Assembly (NCBI RefSeq): GCF_003987555.1
Contig: NZ_NGJW01000001.1
Span: 1 to 64,000, forward strand
Length of the DNA stretch: 64,000 nt
Source: Vagococcus lutrae
GTDB taxonomy: Bacteria > Bacillota > Bacilli > Lactobacillales > Vagococcaceae
Reading direction: 5' to 3'
Shown here: positions 7,842 to 16,591 of the stretch, in pieces
How positions within the stretch are numbered: position 1 is the first letter of the stretch
How the letters are laid out: each line of letters begins with the position of its first letter
Notes under the pieces: generated by a model
What the model saw: only the letters and a program-made list of their open reading frames with translations
Database searches by the model: none
What the model was told of the DNA's origin: nothing
Program-made: the position numbers and the translations under genes

Positions 7842-8519
7842 ATGAATCAAAAAAATCGCTCTTCCTATTTACTCATACTTTTATCTTTACTTGGTATTTT
7901 TCATGTCGCTTTTCCACTTTTACAAATCAGCACGGCTCCTGTAAATAAACAAGCTACTCTTCTTTTTAACAGTCTCCAAGTTGCCTTAGGGATATTGCTC
8001 CTCTATTTACCACCCTTTATCGAAAAAACAGCCCGTATTTGTTTACCAAAACAGTTAGTCACACTCTATTGGCTATTTATATACTTTTCCGTCTTCTTAG
8101 GAACTGGCTTAGGTTTTTATGGAAAACTACCTCTCTGGGATAAATTCTTACATACATACAGTGCCATGTTATCCGCTTCAGTTGGACTGACATTAATGTT
8201 AACACTCATCCCACCTAAAAAGTTTAAAAAAAATGCTCTTATCGGCTACTTGCTATTTGCGTTTACCTTCTCGATGACAGTGGGAGTTCTTTGGGAGTTT
8301 TATGAACACACATTTGATGGCTTGCTCTCTTTAAATATGCAACGACATACGCGTAAAGGAACCCCTTTAATAGGAAGAGAGGCTTTAAAAGACACGATGG
8401 GCGACTTATATGCAAATGCTTTAGGTGCGACCATCTATTCGGTGGGAACTTATTTTCAACTGCGTCACAACAAGCAAAAACGCTCTCACTTAACCACAAG
8501 AAAAATCACTCGCTCTTAG
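7842..8519 (+). CDS. Integral membrane protein, DUF2238/YjdF-like
   Basis: A 225-residue protein with about six hydrophobic segments. It carries the family marks WDKFLHTYSA (about 99-108) and VGVLWEFYEHTFDGLLSLNMQ (about 147-167), then GREALKDTMGDLYANALGA (about 178-196). Conserved charged residues in and near membrane helices (WDK..H, WEF.E, DTMGDL) suggest a membrane enzyme or metal site, but no function is known. GGAGG precedes the start. It is convergent with corA, and the two stop codons abut without a terminator. Confidence 0.75.
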   Translation: MNQKNRSSYLLILLSLLGIFHVAFPLLQISTAPVNKQATLLFNSLQVALGILLLYLPPFIEKTARICLPKQLVTLYWLFIYFSVFLGTGLGFYGKLPLWDKFLHTYSAMLSASVGLTLMLTLIPPKKFKKNALIGYLLFAFTFSMTVGVLWEFYEHTFDGLLSLNMQRHTRKGTPLIGREALKDTMGDLYANALGATIYSVGTYFQLRHNKQKRSHLTTRKITRS

Positions 8520-9479
8520 CTAGAAAAACTTATTTTTCTTTAATTGCCATATAATAATAACGCTTAGCAAAAGAATCAAGAGACTGACAAACCAAAAAGC
8601 AAAAGGACTTTCTGCAAACGGTAAAGCAACATTCATCCCATAAATACCACCCACAATCGTCGGGACGGTCAGCACTATGGTAATAGACGTCAAAACTTTC
8701 ATCACGTTGTTTTGATTATTTGAAACAATGGATGAAAACATATTACCTAACTCACTCGCCACTTTTAATAATGTCTCCGCCGAAGAATGTGCTTGCTTAA
8801 ACTCTACTAAAACATCTCGCAGTAGCTCTTTTTCTAAAGAGGTCGTAGCAAATGTCGTAAGCTGTTTCAAGTCTTCTATCACTTTTACATTTTGTTTTAA
8901 GGCTTCAATCATAAAAATCAAACTTTTTTGTGTATCCATTAATTGATAAAGCTGCTCATTTTCTGTTGCGACACGCAACTCACTTTCTAGCGTTTCAATT
9001 GAATCACGAAGTTGTCTAATTTGATCATTGTACTGATAAGCAATATACCAGCATATTTTTAACATTGTGGCTTTGGCAAAATCCACACCTTCAAATCGTT
9101 TATTAAAGCTTGGCTGATTGACAATTTTTTGTAAAACAGTCGTCGTGTAGTCACCTGCCGTAATCAAATGGTTATCGACTAAAATAATGCTAAAAGGTGA
9201 CGTATCTATCTGACGAAAGCCACTTGGACTCATCGTTTCTTCTGAAAACTGCATAAGCACTAATTTCGGCTTATTTTTCTCTTCAGAATAAAATCCTTCA
9301 ATACGCGAAATTTCTTGAAAATCTAAAACACTTGTTAAGTAATCTTTAGGCATCTCATAAAGGTCATGAAGTTGATTAATCTCTTCCATAGTTGGTTGAC
9401 AGAGATGCACCCAATTAGCTTCTTTTACATCCCGCACTTCCGTAACCATTCCCATCTCATCTATTTGAAATAATTCCAT
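8520..9479 (-). CDS. corA: CorA family magnesium/divalent cation transporter
   Basis: A 319-residue protein with a large soluble N-terminal domain, a long helix, then two C-terminal membrane segments. The signature YGMN follows the first one (about residue 280), with the outer loop VALPFAESPF leading to the second and a basic KKNKFF end. The family forms homopentameric channels for Mg2+ (some take Co2+ or Ni2+). The short upstream region shows no recognisable magnesium riboswitch. Confidence 0.9.
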   Translation of the reverse strand: MELFQIDEMGMVTEVRDVKEANWVHLCQPTMEEINQLHDLYEMPKDYLTSVLDFQEISRIEGFYSEEKNKPKLVLMQFSEETMSPSGFRQIDTSPFSIILVDNHLITAGDYTTTVLQKIVNQPSFNKRFEGVDFAKATMLKICWYIAYQYNDQIRQLRDSIETLESELRVATENEQLYQLMDTQKSLIFMIEALKQNVKVIEDLKQLTTFATTSLEKELLRDVLVEFKQAHSSAETLLKVASELGNMFSSIVSNNQNNVMKVLTSITIVLTVPTIVGGIYGMNVALPFAESPFAFWFVSLLILLLSVIIIWQLKKNKFF

Positions 9480-9548
9480 TTTCTAACACCCCTTTGATTG
9501 TCTCTTCTATTATAAGCTATCTTAATACAAAAGTATGGCATCTCATAA

Positions 9549-9578
9549 AAAAAACGACCAAAAATTGGTCGTTTTTTT
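9549..9578 (-). terminator. Terminator of the opp operon
   Basis: A 14-bp stem (9549-9562 with 9565-9578) has a run of Ts on both strands. It lies about 85 bases after the oppA stop, at the end of a structured 3' untranslated region, and between oppA and the corA start. Confidence 0.85.
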
Positions 9579-9581
9579 AAG

Positions 9582-9650
9582 ATTGGATAGTCTCATGATT
9601 TACAATGATTCAAAGGGGGACAGATAAAAATCAATCGAGAGCTATCCAAT
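9582..9650 (-). repeat. Inverted repeat in the oppA 3' untranslated region
   Basis: ATTGGATAG (9582-9590) pairs with CTATCCAAT (9642-9650) across 51 bases. The loop has a second gaatcattg-like copy on the minus strand. With the terminator it would make a closed 3' structure. It could be an mRNA stabiliser or a 3'-derived small RNA; no function can be assigned from sequence. Confidence 0.4.
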
Positions 9651-9663
9651 GATTCACTTTTTC

Positions 9664-11346
9664 TTAGTCTACTTTGTATGCCCATTTGTAATCATAAGGA
9701 GCGCCAGCAGGATTCACTACGACATCTTTCACTTTTGCTGTACGTAAATGAGCCTCTGCTTTTTGATAAAGTGGAATTAAGCCCATTTCATCCATTAAAA
9801 TTTTCTCTGCATCAAGCAAATCTTGCCAACGTGCTGCTGGGTCATTCGCATTATCAACCGCTGCTGATTTTACTAATTTATCATACTCTGGATTAGAATA
9901 TTTACCTTGGTTGTAAGAAATGTTTGAAGCAAACAAGTCGATAAAACTACTTGGGTCATTGTAATCAGCATTCCAACCAGAGTTTAACATGTCAAAGTCT
10001 TGTTTTAACCCACGTTCAATACGAATCGTAAAGGTTACTGGACTGACCGTCACATCTAATCCGTCTAAGTTTTCCATAAACGTACCTTGTAAGTATTCTG
10101 ATACTTTTTTCGCTGAATCCGTATCTGACGTTAAGATATCAAAAGATAGTTTATCTTTGCCTAGCTCTTTTTTCGCTTTTTCCCAATGTTCTTTCGCTTT
10201 GTCTAAATCAAATTTCGCAAAATCACCTGATTCTTTCGCAAAGTCGTGTTCCTTACCATCGATATTTTGTACCATACCGCTTGGAACAAGGCCAGTAGGA
10301 GCAATCGAGCCATCTCCAAGAATTTGTTCGACTAATGCCTCACGGTCAATTGTGTAAGATAACGCTTTTCTTACATTTTCATTTTTGAATAGCCCATCAT
10401 CTTCACTTTGGTTCATTTCCAAATACATCATGGAAGCTTTCTTATCCGTCACAAAGTCCGGATCACTTGCCATTTGTTGTGCTAACTCCCCTGTCAACAC
10501 GACATCTTCTGCTTGACCGTCTTGATATAAATTCAATGCCGTTGAGGCTTCTTTAATTACTTGTACTTCTACTTTATCTAGTTTAACAGCATCTTTATCC
10601 CAGTACGTATCATTTTTCTCATACGCCCACTCAGTATCCGTTCCTGGACCGTCAAAGTCAGCTAAAGTAAATGGACCGTTATAAACTGCTTTGTCACTTG
10701 TGCTAGCATAATCTTTTCCATATTTCTCAACAATGTCTTGACGTTGAGGATAAAATGTTGAAAAGGCTACTAAATAATCAAAATATGGCGTCGGTTTTTC
10801 AAGCGTGACTTCTAGTTCATAATCACTCAACGCTTTCACACCTAATTCCTCTACGGGTTTATCCCCATTAATAACATCTCCACCATTTTTTAAGTTTTCC
10901 ATGAAAAAGGCATACTCAGAACCAGAATCAGGGTTCGCTGCTCGTTGCCATGCATACACATAGTCTTTGGCCACTACTGGTTCTCCATCTGACCATTTCG
11001 CATCTTCTCTTAATTTAAACGTATAAACTAAACCGTCATCACTCACTTCTGCCATTTCTGCTGCTCCAGCAGGTTGTGCTTTTCCTTCTCCGTCAAAACG
11101 ATACAGTCCTTCATACACACTGTTTAAGGCAACTGAGCTGATAACATCCGTGCTTAACGTTGGGTCAGCCGTAGGCATCTCCGAGCCGACAACCGTTTTA
11201 AAAACTTGCTCCTGTGCTAAATCTGCTTTCCCTTTATCTTTTCCGGAGTCACTGGCATCCTTTCCTTCATTGGTTGTGCTACATCCTGCTAACATGACTG
11301 GTACCACTAATGCCAATCCTAATTTTACTAATCGTTTATAATTCAT
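9664..11346 (-). CDS. oppA: Oligopeptide ABC transporter, substrate-binding lipoprotein
   Basis: A 560-residue family 5 solute-binding protein. The signal peptide ends in the lipobox LAGC, with the lipidated Cys22, followed by a Ser/Asp/Lys-rich linker. Typical peptide-binding segments include DPTLSTDVISS, YTFKLREDAKWSDGEP (about 110), YNGPF and the C-terminal NAGWNADYNDP-like stretch. It is anchored on the outer face of the membrane and delivers peptides to OppBC. It is the last gene of the operon: its start overlaps oppF by 11 bases. In relatives OppA can also bind signalling pheromones; that is not shown here. Confidence 0.93.
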   Translation of the reverse strand: MNYKRLVKLGLALVVPVMLAGCSTTNEGKDASDSGKDKGKADLAQEQVFKTVVGSEMPTADPTLSTDVISSVALNSVYEGLYRFDGEGKAQPAGAAEMAEVSDDGLVYTFKLREDAKWSDGEPVVAKDYVYAWQRAANPDSGSEYAFFMENLKNGGDVINGDKPVEELGVKALSDYELEVTLEKPTPYFDYLVAFSTFYPQRQDIVEKYGKDYASTSDKAVYNGPFTLADFDGPGTDTEWAYEKNDTYWDKDAVKLDKVEVQVIKEASTALNLYQDGQAEDVVLTGELAQQMASDPDFVTDKKASMMYLEMNQSEDDGLFKNENVRKALSYTIDREALVEQILGDGSIAPTGLVPSGMVQNIDGKEHDFAKESGDFAKFDLDKAKEHWEKAKKELGKDKLSFDILTSDTDSAKKVSEYLQGTFMENLDGLDVTVSPVTFTIRIERGLKQDFDMLNSGWNADYNDPSSFIDLFASNISYNQGKYSNPEYDKLVKSAAVDNANDPAARWQDLLDAEKILMDEMGLIPLYQKAEAHLRTAKVKDVVVNPAGAPYDYKWAYKVD

Positions 11347-12286
11347 TCTTTCCGCCCCTTTTCTCTGCTAGTTTTGCTTGATACATTGGTACTTCTTCAT
11401 CACTACAATAAACAAAATGTTCTGGACTTATCTCTTTTAATGACCTCACTTGATTATCTTGTGGAGGTGCTTGATATGGAATACGTTGACGTTGGCGCTC
11501 ATACTCTGGATCGGGTAATGGAATCGCCGAGAGCAAACTTTCGGTATAAGGATGAACACCGTAGTGATAAATTTCATCACTCGTTCCAATCTCTACTAAT
11601 TGACCATAGTACATGACACCTATACGGTCACTAATATATTTCACCATCGATAAATCGTGAGCGATGAAAAGATACGTTAAGTTTCTTTCTTCTTGTAATT
11701 GTTTTAATAAATTGACCACCTGTGCTTGAATCGAAACATCCAAAGCTGAGATGGGTTCGTCACAGATAATAAATTTAGGTTGTACGGCTAAAGCTCGAGC
11801 AATACCAATCCTTTGACGTTGTCCCCCTGAAAATTCATGAGGGTATCGAGTCGCATGACTTTTATCCAAACCGACAAGTTGTAACAACTCATTTACTTGT
11901 CGATCACGATCGGCTTCATCTTTGGCTAATTGATGAACATCAATCCCTTCAGCAATAATATCCTTTACTTTCATTCTCGGATTAAGTGAAGCATACGGGT
12001 CTTGATAAATCATCTGAACATCTCGTCGAAACTGCTGCATTTCTTTCTTCCCTTTAATCTCACGAATATTCCGTTGGTTAAATAGTATTTCTCCGTCTGT
12101 CGGTTCATATAAACGGATAATGCTTCGACCCGTTGTTGATTTCCCACAGCCAGATTCACCAACTAATCCAAATGTTTCTCCTTCAAAGACGTCAAAACTG
12201 ACATCTTGAATCGCGACAACTTCATCATCACGACCTTGATTAAATACTTGACGTAAATGATTGACTTCTAAAATAGCGGATGACAT
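11336..12286 (-). CDS. oppF: Oligopeptide ABC transporter, ATP-binding protein OppF
   Basis: A 316-residue ABC ATPase with Walker A GESGCGKST (about 42-50), signature FSGGQRQRIGIARAL (about 158-172), Walker B FIICDEPISALD and the H-loop FIAHDLSMVKY. The C-terminal oligopeptide/dipeptide extension (VHPYTESLLSAIPLPDPE) and a late cysteine (YCSDEE) are usual for OppF. It couples ATP hydrolysis to peptide uptake as a heterodimer with OppD, lying 15 bases downstream of it. Confidence 0.93.
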   Translation of the reverse strand: MSSAILEVNHLRQVFNQGRDDEVVAIQDVSFDVFEGETFGLVGESGCGKSTTGRSIIRLYEPTDGEILFNQRNIREIKGKKEMQQFRRDVQMIYQDPYASLNPRMKVKDIIAEGIDVHQLAKDEADRDRQVNELLQLVGLDKSHATRYPHEFSGGQRQRIGIARALAVQPKFIICDEPISALDVSIQAQVVNLLKQLQEERNLTYLFIAHDLSMVKYISDRIGVMYYGQLVEIGTSDEIYHYGVHPYTESLLSAIPLPDPEYERQRQRIPYQAPPQDNQVRSLKEISPEHFVYCSDEEVPMYQAKLAEKRGGKNEL

Positions 12287-12301
12287 CGACTTCCCCCCTC
12301 T

Positions 12302-13333
12302 CTAACTCATTTGTTCTAAATATTTTTTCTGACGCTCTTGAATCGCAACGGGTGGTAACACTTTCGGTGCTTCATCGGCTAACAACCATGTTGCCGCCTT
12401 ATGCGTTGGAGACACCTCGAAGAATGGCGGCGCCATTTCAGCATCGATTTTCAAAGCAAACTCATTTCGTGGATAAAAAGCATCTCCTTTAGGTGGTGAT
12501 AATAAATCCGGTGGTGAGCCTGGTATAGCGTATAATTCATCCGTCGTATCCAATGTTGGCATCGAACTTAACAAGCCCCATGTATAAGGATGTTGTGGAT
12601 TATAGAAAATCTCTTCTGCTGTCCCAATTTCAATAATTTTCCCTCCATACATGACGGCAACTCGGTCAGCCACATTGGCGACGACACCTAAATCATGCGT
12701 AATGAAAATAATCGAAGTGGAAATTTTATCTTGAATTTCTTTCATCAGTTCGATTATTTGAGCTTGAATCGTCACATCTAACGCAGTCGTCGGTTCATCG
12801 GCAATTAAAATCTCTGGCCGACAGATCAACGCAATCGCTATGACAATCCGCTGACGTTGTCCACCTGAAAACTGATGAGGATAGTGATGTATCCGTTCAG
12901 TTGGATTAGGGATTCCCACTAATCGCAACAACTCGACAGCTGTTTTCAAGGCTTCCTTTTTACTAATCTTTTGATGCTTTCTTAAAGGCTCTGCTACCTG
13001 ATTACCTATCGTCTTTGTAGGATTAAGCGACGTCATTGGATCTTGGAAAATCATCGCGATTTCCTTTCCTCTAATCTTTTGCATCTCTTTATCTGTTTTT
13101 TCTAATAAATTTTGTCCTTTAAAACGTATTTCCCCTGATTCTACGACCGCATTGGTTGATAATAATTGCATAATGGCACGAGTCGTCACTGATTTACCTG
13201 AACCAGACTCGCCTACAATGGCTAACGTCTCACCTTTTTTTAAATCAAAATCAACACCTCGAATGGCTTGAACTTTTCCAGCAAACGTTTCAAAGGAAAT
13301 GTTTAAATCTTTTACTTCTAATAATGTTCCCAT
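12302..13333 (-). CDS. oppD: Oligopeptide ABC transporter, ATP-binding protein OppD
   Basis: A 343-residue ABC ATPase: Walker A GESGSGKSVTT (about 38-48), signature FSGGQRQRIVIAIALICRP, Walker B ILIADEPTTALDVT, switch FITHDLGVVANVAD. The C-terminal extension has the QHPYTWGLLSSMP motif and GSPPDLLSPP, marks of the OppD subgroup. Here the pocket has DAFYPR and no CXnC cluster, so an iron-sulfur site is unlikely. It sits between oppC and oppF in one transcript. Confidence 0.93.
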   Translation of the reverse strand: MGTLLEVKDLNISFETFAGKVQAIRGVDFDLKKGETLAIVGESGSGKSVTTRAIMQLLSTNAVVESGEIRFKGQNLLEKTDKEMQKIRGKEIAMIFQDPMTSLNPTKTIGNQVAEPLRKHQKISKKEALKTAVELLRLVGIPNPTERIHHYPHQFSGGQRQRIVIAIALICRPEILIADEPTTALDVTIQAQIIELMKEIQDKISTSIIFITHDLGVVANVADRVAVMYGGKIIEIGTAEEIFYNPQHPYTWGLLSSMPTLDTTDELYAIPGSPPDLLSPPKGDAFYPRNEFALKIDAEMAPPFFEVSPTHKAATWLLADEAPKVLPPVAIQERQKKYLEQMS

Positions 13334-13344
13334 CTCATCACTCC

Positions 13345-14373
13345 CTATTCTGCCATTTTCGGATCAAAGGCATCTCTTAAACCGTCTGCAAGAAGGTTAA
13401 AACAAATCATAATGACCGATAACATGATAGCCGGATACCACATTAAATGCGGTAAAAATCGGAACGTTTTATACCCTTCACTCAATAACATCCCTAATGA
13501 TGAAAGAGGTGGACGAATACCTAACCCGATAAAACTTAAAAAGGCTTCAAAGAATATCGCAGAGGGAATACTAAACATCATCTGAACAATGACAACACTC
13601 GAAATATTAGGTAGGATATGCTTCATCGCAATTTTTCCACTGGATTGTCCGAGTGTACGTGCAGCGAGTACATATTCTTGATCTTTTATCTTTAATGTTT
13701 GAGCACGAACAATCCGTGCCATTGTAATCCAACCTGTAATCGCCATAGCTAAAATAATGGTTTTCATTCCCGGCTTAAAAATCGTCAGCATGAGAATCAT
13801 CACGACTAAGTTAGGAATACCGGATAGTATTTCTAATATCCGCTGCATGATATTATCGGTTCGCCCACCTTTCATGGCGGAAATCAAACCATACGTCACG
13901 CCAATCGTTAAATCGAGAAAAGCAGCCACAAAGGCAATAATTAAAGATGAACGAGTACCCATTAATAAACGGGAAAGTAAGTCTCTTCCTAAGCTATCCG
14001 TACCGAGATAGAAATGCACATCATCTGGTACTTTCATCTGTTCATATTTATCAACCCGCTTATCTCCTACTACCGCCGTCCCATTAAAGCCATTCAAGGA
14101 AACACCAGGTATTTTAGGGGGGAGGTTAATATAATTAACATTTTGTTTTGCTGGGTCATGCGGTGAAATCCATTGAGCACTAAAAGCAATCACGGAAATA
14201 ACCAATAATAAAAATAATGAAATGACCGCTCCACGATTTTTTTTCAAACGTCTCCAAGAGTCTTGCATAAACGTTAAGGACGGAGCAGCTATCTCATCGC
14301 TTTGATGAAATTCACGATGTCCTACTGGTTCAAAAAGTTCTGGATTTATCGTTGTTTTTTCAATAGATGTCAT
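13345..14373 (-). CDS. oppC: Oligopeptide ABC transporter, permease OppC
   Basis: A 342-residue permease with a cytoplasmic N-terminal arm, a first membrane helix at about 53-72, a long outer loop, then about five helices. The EAA loop that contacts the ATPases is visible as ARTLGQSSGKIAMKHILPN. The family motif LGTDSLGRDLLSRLLMGTRSSL precedes the second helix. Its ATG overlaps the oppB stop (TAATG), and its SD (GGAGGTGA) lies inside the end of oppB. Confidence 0.93.
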   Translation of the reverse strand: MTSIEKTTINPELFEPVGHREFHQSDEIAAPSLTFMQDSWRRLKKNRGAVISLFLLLVISVIAFSAQWISPHDPAKQNVNYINLPPKIPGVSLNGFNGTAVVGDKRVDKYEQMKVPDDVHFYLGTDSLGRDLLSRLLMGTRSSLIIAFVAAFLDLTIGVTYGLISAMKGGRTDNIMQRILEILSGIPNLVVMILMLTIFKPGMKTIILAMAITGWITMARIVRAQTLKIKDQEYVLAARTLGQSSGKIAMKHILPNISSVVIVQMMFSIPSAIFFEAFLSFIGLGIRPPLSSLGMLLSEGYKTFRFLPHLMWYPAIMLSVIMICFNLLADGLRDAFDPKMAE

Positions 14374-15317
14374 TATGAATGTTCACCTCCTGATACACGA
14401 ATACGAGGATCAATTAAGCCATATAGTAAGTCGACAATTAAAATGACTACGACTAACATGGTTGAAAATAGTATCGTTACCGCCATAATCGTCGGGTAAT
14501 CATTATGTAAGATAGATTTAACAAACTGCTCACCAATTCCCGGTATTGCAAATATATTTTCCACAACTAATGACCCCGTCATAAGTGAAACCGCTAAAGG
14601 CCCTAGTAACGTCACAAGTGGAATCAGACTGTTGCGCAAGCCATGTTTAAAGGCAACTTCCCAACTACTTAATCCCTTAGCACGCGCTAGTTCAATGTAG
14701 TCGCTATTTAACACTTCGACCATTTCCGTTCGAATAAAGCGAGCGGTATCAGCGAGTGGTGACATAGCTAAAGCGACAGTTGGTAGAACGGTTGAAGCAA
14801 ACCCTTGATTCCAAAGTGCAATCGGCAACCACTGTAACTTAATCGCAAAAACATATTGTAAAAGAACGGCAAAAACGAAGTTCGGTATCGACCGACCTAA
14901 GATAGCAAGTAAAGTGGCACCTGTATCAATCCAAGTGTTCTGCCGCATGGCTGCAATCAGCCCTAATAATATTCCTAATACTGTTCCTAGAATAATTGCT
15001 TGAATCCCCAACTGCACTGAGGGTCCTATCCTGTCTACAATCAATTTAGAGACAGGTTGATTTTTAAATTTAAATGAGGTACCAAAATCTCCTTTTAAAA
15101 TATTACGCAAATAAATGACGTAACGCTCGGCAACTGGTTTATCAAGACCAGATTGTTTGTTTAAAATTTCAATTTGTTCTGGTGTTAATTTTTGTTGATT
15201 GACATACGGTGAACCTGGAATAAGATTCATCAAGAAAAAGGTTACCGTGATAATCAACCAAAGCGTAATCAACATATACATCACACGCTTTAAAAAATAC
15301 TGTGAAAAATATTTCAT
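14373..15317 (-). CDS. oppB: Oligopeptide ABC transporter, permease OppB
   Basis: About 314 residues and six membrane helices. The EAA loop is ARAKGLSSWEVAFKHGLRNSL and the N-terminal motif MKYFSQYFLKRVMYMLITLW matches OppB permeases. The ATG at 15317 is preferred over the one at 15347 because AAAGGGG sits eight bases before it. It is the first gene of an oppBCDFA operon. No sharp promoter match was seen in the 70 bases up to the divergent DUF3899 gene. Confidence 0.92.
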   Translation of the reverse strand: MKYFSQYFLKRVMYMLITLWLIITVTFFLMNLIPGSPYVNQQKLTPEQIEILNKQSGLDKPVAERYVIYLRNILKGDFGTSFKFKNQPVSKLIVDRIGPSVQLGIQAIILGTVLGILLGLIAAMRQNTWIDTGATLLAILGRSIPNFVFAVLLQYVFAIKLQWLPIALWNQGFASTVLPTVALAMSPLADTARFIRTEMVEVLNSDYIELARAKGLSSWEVAFKHGLRNSLIPLVTLLGPLAVSLMTGSLVVENIFAIPGIGEQFVKSILHNDYPTIMAVTILFSTMLVVVILIVDLLYGLIDPRIRVSGGEHS

Positions 15318-15415
15318 CGTTTCGTCCCCTTTACTTTGCTTTGACATCTTTAAAAAAATGCATTAAGGTAATCTTGACATTCCTTTAATGTTAAAAAATA
15401 CGAAACAGGTGACTT

Positions 15416-15748
15416 ATGCAAAAATTCCGACTGCCCATTGTAACAAATATTTTCTTTTTAATACTTATCACGCTAATCTCTGTCATAAAAAAGGAAGAAA
15501 TAACGGTCATACTATTGTCCGATCGCCTTTTTTTATTTGGCTTATTCACTCTCATGATGAGTGCCTTTGTCCAAATCGTGCGTTCAGGTTTTATCGATAA
15601 CTTTCAAAAGTCATTTCATCAGCGTTCAAAAAAGAAAAAGTATTCATATGTATTAGCGTCACAGTGGTTTAAAACAAAACCTGTGGTTCTCTTTGCGACA
15701 AGTGTTGTTTCTTTCTCCTTATCCTTTCTCCTACTCATCTTTAAATGA
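15416..15748 (+). CDS. Small membrane protein, DUF3899 family
   Basis: A 110-residue protein with three hydrophobic segments (about 8-24, 34-55, 89-108) and a very basic central loop (FHQRSKKKKYSYV). The pattern agrees with the DUF3899 family, whose function is unknown. AGGTGA lies just before the ATG. It is divergent from oppB; a TTGACA at 15374-15379 could be its -35, but no good -10 follows at 17 bases. Confidence 0.7.
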   Translation: MQKFRLPIVTNIFFLILITLISVIKKEEITVILLSDRLFLFGLFTLMMSAFVQIVRSGFIDNFQKSFHQRSKKKKYSYVLASQWFKTKPVVLFATSVVSFSLSFLLLIFK

Positions 15749-15762
15749 TAAAACGATAAGTA

Positions 15763-15823
15763 AGATTAGAAAATAATGAGAATGTTTTTTTATTTAAAGA
15801 CTATAATAGTCTATTTCTAATCT
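15763..15823. repeat. Nested hairpin between the DUF3899 gene and the TetR promoter
   Basis: AGATTAGAAA (15763-15772) pairs with TTTCTAATCT (15814-15823). Directly inside its right arm lies a second perfect hairpin, AGACTATaATAGTCT (15798-15812). No long T tract follows on the plus strand, so this is at best an atypical terminator for the DUF3899 gene. Confidence 0.4.
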
Positions 15824-15888
15824 AATTGCAATCATTTTTTAAGTAAGTTTTCAAATATGTTTCAATTATCAAAAATAAACCACTTTGT

Positions 15889-15936
15889 TTGACAAGTGAC
15901 ACAATGTCATCTACACTGTGAAGTGACGCTGTGTCA
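15889..15936 (+). promoter_or_regulatory. TetR-gene promoter with two operator copies
   Basis: -35 TTGACA (15889-15894), 17-base spacer, -10 TACACT (15912-15917). The palindrome TGACAcaaTGTCA (15897-15909) fills the spacer, and a second copy TGACgctgtGTCA (15924-15936) covers the start of transcription, 27 bases centre to centre. This is the arrangement expected for repression by the TetR protein encoded directly downstream. Confidence 0.8.
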
Positions 15937-15956
15937 TCAATAGAAAGGAGGTCACC

Positions 15957-16574
15957 ATGCCTACAGCGACTTTTTTTAATTTAAGAGAGGACAAACAAGA
16001 AACCATTGTCCAAGCAGCTCTTTTAGAGTTTTCTCAACGGAGCTTACCTGAGGCATTAGTTTCTAATATTGTAAAAGAAAGTGATATAGCACGAGGTAGT
16101 TTTTATAAGTATTTTGAGGATATGGAAGATTTGTATTTATACGTTTATAGTTTAATGTCAAAACGTGCTCACTTAGATGTTATTCAAGCTATTCAAGAAG
16201 CGGATGGACATCTGTTCAATGGACTTGAACGTTATATGGAGCAAGTCATCCACCTTTATGAAAACCCTGTTTACTATCATTACTTTAAAACCGTCACCTT
16301 AAATTTAAACTACACATTAGAACAGCACATACTTGACTATCGTCAGCAAAATGCTCGTGAAAATACGATGGCCAGTTTCATTGATAAAATTGACCTAAGT
16401 TCTTTAGACATTCACTCTGTCGAAGAGCTACGTAGCTTTTTCAAAGTTTTAACCCCTGTTATTCATCAATGCATGAGCGACTATTTTGCTCATTCTTGGG
16501 ATAACGAAACACTCAAAAAAGAATATCAACGTCGAATTAATTGGCTTAAGAAAGGCGTTGAAATATCAGAATAG
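15957..16574 (+). CDS. TetR/AcrR family transcriptional regulator
   Basis: A 205-residue regulator. The N-terminal helix-turn-helix covers about residues 10-57: KQETIVQAALLEFSQR, then VSNIVKESDIARGSFYKYFEDMEDLY, which is the TetR recognition helix and its SFYKYF mark. The C-terminal ligand domain is not similar to any I can name. AGGAGG precedes the ATG. The gene lies 17 bases upstream of the DUF2871 gene and shares its transcript, and the promoter holds two matching palindromes, so it probably represses itself and the DUF2871 gene. The inducer is unknown. Confidence 0.88.
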   Translation: MPTATFFNLREDKQETIVQAALLEFSQRSLPEALVSNIVKESDIARGSFYKYFEDMEDLYLYVYSLMSKRAHLDVIQAIQEADGHLFNGLERYMEQVIHLYENPVYYHYFKTVTLNLNYTLEQHILDYRQQNARENTMASFIDKIDLSSLDIHSVEELRSFFKVLTPVIHQCMSDYFAHSWDNETLKKEYQRRINWLKKGVEISE

Positions 16575-16591
16575 AAAGAAGGATTATCATT

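Noticed and set aside
9480-9548. Magnesium riboswitch (ykoK type) before corA
   Set aside because: The corA upstream region before the opp terminator is under 70 bases with no conserved M-box elements.
12302-13333. Iron-sulfur cluster in OppD
   Set aside because: The cysteine cluster known from some OppD proteins is absent; the region has DAFYPR without the needed cysteines.
15388-15600. Alternative plus-strand ORF overlapping the DUF3899 gene
   Set aside because: The 15416-15748 frame has AGGTGA before its ATG, three membrane segments and a family match; the other frame has none.
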